The position numbers were made by a program, and so were the translations under genes. The notes under the pieces are model-generated. The model was not told the origin of the DNA and did no database searches. It was given only the letters and a program-made list of their open reading frames with translations. A stretch of DNA of 27,500 nt from Armadillidium nasatum. Lineage: Eukaryota > Arthropoda > Malacostraca > Isopoda > Armadillidiidae. The DNA lies in NCBI GenBank assembly GCA_009176605.1, contig SEYY01003427.1, positions 7,501 through 35,000 on the forward strand, written 5' to 3'. The stretch's first letter is position 1, and every line of letters starts with the position of its first letter. Positions 1 through 27,500 of the stretch are shown piece after piece.

Positions 1-61
<61 letters not shown>
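1..61. repeat. (TA)n array, window edge
   Basis: Pure TA dinucleotide, cut by the window start. Confidence 0.98.
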
Positions 62-62
<1 letters not shown>

Positions 63-1175
63 CTCATTTTCCATTTAACCTTTTTATGTTTCTCTGATAA
101 TTTGCATATAAACCATAAAAAGTAGTTTAAAAATTTGCTAAAAATTTTATTGATACTGTTTGCTTGTTGTAAGACAAAAAATTGATACAAGTTGATATAT
201 ATATAGGTATGAAATTTATTATGAAAATTAATACTTGGATATAGATTGTAATTAATAAATTACCACCACTACCACATCCTTTTTTTTTTTAAATATACTA
301 CAGAATAAAATTTTGAAATGTTAAATCAAATTAATGCAAAAATAAAATTCTCAGATTTAAGTATGTATATTTTTAAACAATATAAAACATTTCTCGTAGT
401 AATCAGTATTACTTCTGTTTATACAGTATAACTTATATTTTTTTAAAACCAGTATACTTCTAGACATCTTGAAGTAACTGATGAAATATATTTAAATATC
501 AGTGAACTATCAACATTGAAATTACCTAGTATAAATTGTAATATTGTAGTTGTATGGTAAAGATCTTCGGTTCGATTTCTAAAGAGAAATTGAGAAGTTC
601 CTCTCCTCAATAAGGAGTAAAAGCCTAAAAGTGTGAACATTTCAATAAAGAATAATGGCTTAATTTGCTTTACAAAGGTCTCATATTTGTACTTCCCTTG
701 TAAAACTTTATCCTCTTGTTTTGATTTAATCCTTAACATTCAAATAATTGATGATTTCAGTTAACTCCTTCTGAATTAGAGTCAAACTTAGTGATATTTT
801 TGTTTGAAGAAAACTTGATTAGGAGCAGAAGTGAAATAAAATTAGTTGTCATAAATTTTGAATTTAACATTATCTTGAGTCACATTTTATATCATTTCAG
901 TAGCTAAAATAGAGAAAGTGAGTTATATAGTAATTAAATGCAAAATGGGTACCATTTATTATTCTATATATTTATTATTTTTATTTATTTTTTATCAGAG
1001 AAAAGAATGTTAATATTACCCAACATTAAATTTATTACTATATTTTACAAAAAATTAATTCCATGCCATGATATCAGCACATCTTTGTCTTTGAATTTCC
1101 TCTAATACATAAAACAAATGAATGAGAAGTTTGACATTCAATAGAAATGTACTTAGTACTTTCAATGTATTTCAG
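62..1175. other. Upstream of IDH exon 2, no exon recognised
   Basis: AT-rich, probably the first IDH intron. I looked for a short exon ending in phase 1 that would supply the N-terminus and saw no convincing one. Confidence 0.6.
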
Positions 1176-9006
<7,831 letters not shown>

Positions 9007-9232
9007 CCTGGAAAGTAGAATGCCTTTTTATAATTCTTAGGATTCAAGAACATTCACAGCGATATGTTATACAATATTTTGTGGAAAAATATCAATTTCT
9101 AAAACTTTTTTTTTTTTTTTTAGTACGCAATTGAAAGACTGCGGAAGAAGTATATTTACAAGGCAATACTTCTTATTCAAGATATAAACAGCTATATAAA
9201 AATAGAAATGAATAAAAAAAGGTAATCTTCAA

Positions 9233-9395
<163 letters not shown>

Positions 9396-9432
9396 TAAAT
9401 TATATTATATTATATATTATAAAAAAAAAAAT

Positions 9433-10654
<1,222 letters not shown>

Positions 10655-10704
10655 CATACCAAAGAGCATTACAAACTCATGTTCTGGATATACGAGTATA
10701 AGAA

Positions 10705-12159
<1,455 letters not shown>

Positions 12160-12244
12160 AATAAATTATAAAATATGAAATCCCCTTAACAAATAATACA
12201 AAGCTCTGAAACTTTAAAAGCTTTCAAACTCGCATCCAGAGTTT

Positions 12245-12397
<153 letters not shown>

Positions 12398-12461
12398 CAG
12401 ATAATAAAAAAATAATATAAAATTAGAAAACAGTGTTAATCTCAACATTTTAACAATCTAA

Positions 12462-17386
<4,925 letters not shown>

Positions 17387-17463
17387 CTGAAAGTAATCAA
17401 CCATTACTTGTAATTAAATTTTATACAAAGTAATTTTATTTTACTTATCAAACAGTTTTGGTT

Positions 17464-18562
<1,099 letters not shown>

Positions 18563-18580
18563 AAAAAAATTAATTTTCAC

Positions 18581-18708
18581 TTTTTTTTTTTTTTTGTTTT
18601 CTTTTTAATTCTTGAGCATCTGGAATGGCTTCATTTCTTAATATGTTCTCATCATGATATGCTTGGCGAACAGTAATATAAATTAATATTAATATTATGA
18701 TCATAATA
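18581..18708 (-). CDS. Candidate upstream GALNT exon (anchor and stem)
   Basis: Open in one frame from the acceptor TTTTTTAG at 18709 to a weak donor GTGAAA after an A15 run at 18581. It encodes MIIILILIYITVRQ, then AYHDENILRNEAIPDAQE and a Lys-rich end. A short hydrophobic helix followed by a charged stem is what a type II Golgi enzyme needs, and HDENILRNEA loosely resembles the WHDxxAIRRDA stem of GALNTs. It starts in the same phase as exon a, but its donor phase does not join exon a's best acceptor without a homopolymer change. It may equally be chance. Confidence 0.3.
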
Positions 18709-18849
18709 CTAAAAAATTAAGAAACCAACGAAAGTGTTTTCTTAATATCATGGTTATAAACTTTCCAATATTTCATAAATTTATCTTACAAAAGGTATAA
18801 AATTCTAGATTTTGAAGAAATGTACCTAAAATATATAATACACCAAAAA

Positions 18850-18965
<116 letters not shown>

Positions 18966-19134
18966 TCATCCTGCTTTTAATACTATTTTGTATACCTAAT
19001 GTTAATTATACTTATATAAGCTCTTGAACCTAAAAGGTTATAAAAAGCTAATAAAAAATAGAGTAGTTCAGTATATTAAGAGCATAACCTCAGATTTTCT
19101 TAAAGCTTTCATAAATTTGAAACCCTAAAAACTA

Positions 19135-19269
<135 letters not shown>

Positions 19270-19813
19270 CCGTCTACAGGGGGAAAATGTGTCACCTGTG
19301 GGAAAATGGGTCAAAATCACCTTTTTTTTTTTTTTTACATTTTTTTGGGCTTATTTAATCATTTATTTTATTTTTTTAGTACTTATATTATGGTACTATA
19401 ACATGTAATGTAGTTGAAGGTGAAAATTAGTGAAAAACCTTATCCTATAATTTTAAAAAAATTTTTATATTTCAGAAAATTTTGTAAAAATTTGAGGCCA
19501 TTTTTTTTGAAAAACATTAAGATTTTGGCGAGAGAAAATCGTAATACTTAGGAATATTTAGGCAAGAACATCCATTAATAACATCCCTAAGGTAAGCTAT
19601 ACTTAAATATAATTCAAATTCAGTGCGTAGTTTTAAGGAAAAACATTGATTTTTACTCTGGGGTAAAATGGGTCATTCAATTTTTGAAATAATAATACAG
19701 TTTTAGTAATGATTTTTTTTTTATTCTTCAACTTACAGATGCCACGTCACTATGAAAAGAAAGAGGGGACAAGAATAATTATGTATAGGCAGGATGATAT
19801 TGCCAGAGCCATG

Positions 19814-19889
19814 ATTGATGTTCAAGATGTAGATCCTTGTAGATGTAGATGTAGATGTTCAAGATGTAGATGTAGATTGATGTAGATCC
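19814..19889. repeat. GATGTA short tandem repeat inside the transposon
   Basis: GATGTA recurs about seven times with TTCAA and TCC interruptions. The expansion lies inside the decayed transposase reading frame and displaces it. Confidence 0.8.
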
Positions 19890-20008
19890 TGGAAAAAGTG
19901 TGTCCTTGAAAGACCTGCAAGATGCCTCTACATTAGGTACCAACCAGAGAGATACACCTCAAGAGGAGATTCAAGATCTGCCTAAACTTCCTGACTTAGA
20001 AGAAAGTT

Positions 20009-20314
20009 TTGATGAAACATCATCAGAATTTAATATTGGTGACTGTTTTAGTAAATTTCCAGCAAGGAAAACTTAAACCATACTTCTATGTTGGAAAAGT
20101 ACTAAGCCAAATTGATGATAAAGTAAAAGTAAAGTTTCTGCGAAAAGCTGAAAGAGGGAAGCATAATGAAAATGAGATCGCTTTTAAAGACCCAGAGAAT
20201 GTAGATATATATGACATTGAGAAAGGTCAGATAATGAAGAAAATGATAATAAAGGACATTAGAAGAGGATTTATACTTTTTAGAAATACCTGCAAAGGAC
20301 TAACAGTAAAATAG
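20009..20314 (+). pseudogene. Transposase C-terminal remnant
   Basis: About 80 residues (KLKPYFYVGKVLSQIDDKVK to RRGFILFRN, stop TAG at 20312) resemble the beta-rich C-terminal segment seen after the DDE domain of pogo/CENP-B-like transposases. The preceding acidic stretch LKDLQDASTLGTNQ to EFNIGDCFSKFPARKT is in another frame and ends in a stop. The nominal start at 20009 is not meaningful. No catalytic DDE residues remain. Confidence 0.5.
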
Positions 20315-20557
20315 AAAAGGAAATTCATGAGTGACTCATTTTACCCCAACGCCATTTTTCAAAAATGCCCTTTTTTAAAAAAATTTTAAAAATAGTCAAA
20401 GTAGGTTATAGGTTATTTTTTTACAGTTTTTATGTGTATAAAAGATGGATTTAAATTCGTGAATGGTTATTAAAACATTTCTATAGCACATTAATTTTTT
20501 ACACCTACTTTTATATGAAAATTTTGAAAAAAGTGACCCATTTTCCCCCTGTAGACC

Positions 20558-20559
<2 letters not shown>

Positions 20560-20642
<83 letters not shown>
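20560..20642. repeat. (TA)n array, right flank of pogo-like element
   Basis: Pure TA. With 19137-19269 it probably formed one array before the insertion. Confidence 0.98.
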
Positions 20643-20644
<2 letters not shown>

Positions 20645-20776
20645 TAAATGTTAAGAAGTTGTCTGACCATTAGATATATAGAAATATTAATAATTCAAAA
20701 CAGATACATCAATGTAAATTTTTTTTTATATTTGTATAATTATTATTTAGCTTTTTTTTCATTTATATCTATTAAT

Positions 20777-20807
<31 letters not shown>

Positions 20808-20854
20808 TCATTTATCTAGCGTACTTAGCTCGACTTATCATAACCTAAGCAATT

Positions 20855-20956
20855 GATGTTCCTGTGTAATACAGATCCAATGGATAGATCGACATTGCTG
20901 TGTGATACAGGGCTAATGGATAGATGGATTGATGTTGCTTTGGAATACAAGCCTGT

Positions 20957-20958
<2 letters not shown>
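20855..20958. repeat. Minisatellite, about 2.6 copies of a 36-40 bp unit
   Basis: Units start at 20855, 20891 and 20931. The shared core is GATGTTGCTGTGTGATACAG then AATGGATAGAT; the third copy is partial and runs into the next TA array. Copies differ by several bases. Confidence 0.75.

Positions 20959-20960
<2 letters not shown>

Positions 20961-21043
<83 letters not shown>
20961..21043. repeat. (TA)n array, left flank of BED-finger relic
   Basis: Pure TA. Confidence 0.98.
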
Positions 21044-23190
<2,147 letters not shown>

Positions 23191-23549
23191 CCTCCGGCGG
23201 GAAAAGGCCGGAAGCTAGAAAAATTGTATCTTGGTCGCAGGCGGCCGAAATATCCAGATACACGGTGTCTGAAAGTGTGCATGTCAAAGGAAATTGAGAA
23301 AACAGAGATAGGGAGTGTGTTCCAGACTTTACCAGTAGAGTATATATGTAAGATTGAGCATAGCGGTTAAGTCTCGGGTCAGAGAGTTGGACAGAGAAAG
23401 GATGGGAATGTGTAGAGGCGTGTCGCACGAACTCTTCTCAATGTAGGAGGTATGCGATGAGATTGTTCAGAAGAGCAGTGTCCGTTGTAATAGCGATAGT
23501 ATAGAGAGAGTGACGCAACAATTCGACAGGTAGAAAGAGATTGGAGAGT
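23191..23549 (-). mobile_element. Second copy of the same non-LTR retrotransposon family, frameshifted fragment
   Basis: On the minus strand it reads [41 protein letters not shown] (split here by frame), then [20 protein letters not shown] and, after another shift, [20 protein letters not shown]. These align block by block with the element at 2652-3366 (FYRYYSGKCSSEL; LWNSLPSSVFPSSFNLNFF) but diverge clearly. Two frameshifts are visible. TA arrays abut both ends, so neither its 5' end nor its 3' tail is preserved. Confidence 0.82.
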
Positions 23550-25542
<1,993 letters not shown>

Positions 25543-25582
<40 letters not shown>

Positions 25583-25603
25583 ATAATAATAATAATAATA
25601 ATT
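25543..25603. repeat. A38 run followed by (TAA)7
   Basis: Simple repeats in otherwise featureless AT-rich DNA. Confidence 0.95.
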
Positions 25604-26631
25604 AAAGTTCGAGCAGCATTATCATCATTCAAATTCTAAAATTTTGAAATATTATTTATATGAATTCGTATGGGTGACAGCGCCGGAGAAGATCGTAACT
25701 ATACATATAACTATAATTTTAAATATTTATTTCAATGTTTATTCCTACTGAAGCTACCCTTCATAATTTATCATGAAAATTAATTAAGGTCAAGATGCAA
25801 ATAATATAGTTTGTACTTTTCATAACTGTAAGAATTTAGATATCTTTGAATATTTTGTAAGAATCATTCTAATTAAATGTTTTTTGTTTATTTTATTTCT
25901 CCCCCTCTTAGACTATATATATATAGGTATTTTTCTTATAATTAAAATTTCTCCTATCCGATTCACCATTTCTATCTTTATAGGTTATCTCGAATATTAA
26001 GAACTTAAGCAATACCTTCTTGTATCAAAACTAAAATAAATAAATTCTTTCTTTTAACAAATTGAAAAAGTAAAAATATGTAAGAGGTGTTACATAAATT
26101 TTAGTCTTTTCTCTGTTGTTCATTTTCTCTTCATTCCATTCTATATTTTAACGTAACTAAAAGCAATCATATATACATCAACACAATGCCACATCTAAGT
26201 TTGTTGAATTTGTTAAAATTAAATATTGAAAAAAGTGAAAATAAACGAGATGAAATATATTTCTCAAAATATTTAGAAGTTAGAACAAATATAAAAGAAA
26301 TCGATGATTCGATATTCTGAGGGACAAATCTCAATTTAATGAAAAAATATGATCGAAAATTTTTTCCTACATTGAAAAATATATTTATATATCGATATTT
26401 ATCACTCCTGTTTGAGAAATTGATCACCAAACTCTATCCACAAATATATTGTTATAAGGTAAATTTTATATATGTTCTGACCGCTTATTCACTTATATCT
26501 TTATGTAATCTTCATTTACAGACATTTAAAGACATTTGTAAAATATTTGTTGTGTAGGCCTAATTAGGTTATTTCATTGCATTGCAGGGATTGGATAATC
26601 TTTTATAGGCCAAAGTTAATAGGGCCGACGG
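25604..26631. other. AT-rich DNA without recognised genes
   Basis: No long repeats and no coding evidence up to the MITE. Confidence 0.6.
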
Positions 26632-26850
26632 TAAGGTGACCATATTTTTCTGACCAAAAAATCGGGACGCTTCTGAACATCGAAAAATACGCTGTTCGTG
26701 AGGGTTTTAAGGGATGTATAAAGAAGGGTGATACATGTTGGTTGAATAAATAATATTTGCCAAATCTAAAAATCGATACAAATGTCCGTCCCGATTTACC
26801 CTCTTAAAAAATTGGGACTTCCGAAAAATTTGGGACGGATGGTCACCTTA
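26632..26850. mobile_element. hAT-type MITE with 8-bp target duplication
   Basis: 219 bp with 12-bp perfect terminal inverted repeats TAAGGTGACCAT / ATGGTCACCTTA. They are flanked by GCCGACGG (26624-26631) and GCCTACGG (26851-26858), an 8-bp duplication with one mismatch. Subterminal copies of TCGGGACG, CGTCCCGA and TGGGAC extend the symmetry. No coding capacity. Eight-bp duplications are diagnostic for hAT/piggy-like classes, hAT being most common. Confidence 0.82.
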
Positions 26851-26858
26851 GCCTACGG

Positions 26859-27413
26859 TCTTGATTTCTTAGAAATATTACCTGAAATCTGATACATATA
26901 AATTGGATAGTATTTTCATTATTCTAAAATATATAAAAAAATGTAATAGTATATGTTAAGGAGTTTGGTAATAATTTGATATAGCACGAACCTCTCCTAT
27001 TTTCACTATATTGAAAATATGAACTCAAAATATGTATAAATGCATTCTACACATATTTTTCTTTGGCGGTTGAGTAATATAAATACATAATAAAAAGAGA
27101 AACTATTAAAAAAAGAAAAAACTGATATTTACACTACGAATGGTGAAGCAACTGTTCTTCAACTGGCCTTCGTTTGTACAAAAATCGCAAAATCAATTGA
27201 ATAACAGGTTGCCATATTTGTCCTTCGACTGTTCCGTTATTTTTTTCTGCATGTACTGTTATACAAATATTGATATTTCAAAACATCAATTTATAAACCC
27301 AAATTTATTGAAATGTGTATTATTATTTAGATTTTATTTCATTTATGCCTATTATTTTTATTTTTTTTATTATATTTTTTTATTATCATTATTTTTATTT
27401 TTATTATTATTAT
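26859..27413. other. AT-rich DNA without recognised genes
   Basis: Passes into degenerate TTA/TTTA repeats after about 27340. Confidence 0.6.
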
Positions 27414-27500
27414 TATTAGTAGTAGTATTTTTATAATTATTATTATAATTATTATTAGTAGTAGTATTTTTATAATTATTATTCTTATAATTATTATTAG
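27414..27500. repeat. 39-bp tandem repeat at window end
   Basis: TATTAGTAGTAGTATTTTTA starts at 27414 and again at 27453. A third start at 27495 is cut by the window edge, after a 3-base insertion. It grew from surrounding (TTA)n DNA. Confidence 0.8.

Larger units (their letters stand above)
19270..20559. mobile_element. Non-autonomous DNA transposon, probably pogo-like, with terminal inverted repeats
   Basis: Its ends are CCGTCTACAGGGGGAAAATG at 19270 and the reverse complement CCGGTCTACAGGGGGAAAAT at 20559, flanked by TA on both sides inside a (TA)n array. Coding remnants on the + strand start at ATG 19739 (MPRHYEKKEGTRIIMYRQDD), resembling the N-terminal psq/HTH region of pogo-type transposases. 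They end with PYFYVGKVLSQIDDKVKVKF to KDIRRGFILF, resembling the segment that follows the DDE domain. The DDE domain itself is absent and the frame is broken by GATGTA repeats and a shift near 20073. The superfamily is inferred from TA target, TIRs and these remnants. Confidence 0.72.

Noticed and set aside
443..739. 98-codon minus-strand frame upstream of IDH
   Set aside because: No family resemblance, no exon-like borders, and lies in what should be the first IDH intron.

Overview
The window looks like nuclear DNA from an invertebrate animal, most likely an arthropod and possibly a crustacean. It carries two intron-rich metazoan genes in an AT-rich background, about 28 long (TA)n arrays (about 3.4 kb, roughly 12% of the window by my count), fragments of an arthropod-style non-LTR retrotransposon, and relics of DNA transposons. 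No operons, CRISPR arrays, rRNA or convincing tRNA genes were seen. The taxon is an inference; no species marker is present.

Left (1176-7934, + strand): eight coding exons of an NADP-dependent isocitrate dehydrogenase of the IDH1 type. They join in frame from about human residue 8 to the stop codon; only the first exon is missing. Its introns hold seven of the TA arrays and one retrotransposon fragment (2652-3366).

Middle (7935-12461): the space between two convergent genes. It holds five TA arrays, an unassigned less AT-rich block (9562-10526), and an imperfect inverted repeat of about 1.3 kb (about 10705-12015) bounded by TA arrays.

Centre right (12462-17386, - strand): nine coding exons of a polypeptide N-acetylgalactosaminyltransferase closest to GALNT10. 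The catalytic domain and C-terminal ricin-type lectin domain are complete, and the N-terminal anchor is uncertain. Two of its introns are dominated by, or end in, TA arrays that replace the usual polypyrimidine tract next to the 3' splice site. A possible upstream anchor/stem exon lies at 18581-18708.

Right (18.4-27.5 kb): repeat-rich DNA. It has a 1.29-kb non-autonomous pogo-like element inside a TA array (19270-20559), a BED-finger DNA-transposon relic (about 21046-21883), a decayed reverse-transcriptase fragment (21989-22246), a second copy of the same retrotransposon 3' region in reverse orientation (23191-23549), and a 219-bp hAT-type MITE with an 8-bp target duplication (26632-26850). 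The last 3.8 kb has no long TA array.

The two genes act in unrelated processes: cytosolic NADPH and 2-oxoglutarate supply, and Golgi mucin-type O-glycosylation. The main theme is structural. TA arrays sit at splice sites and at nearly every transposon boundary.
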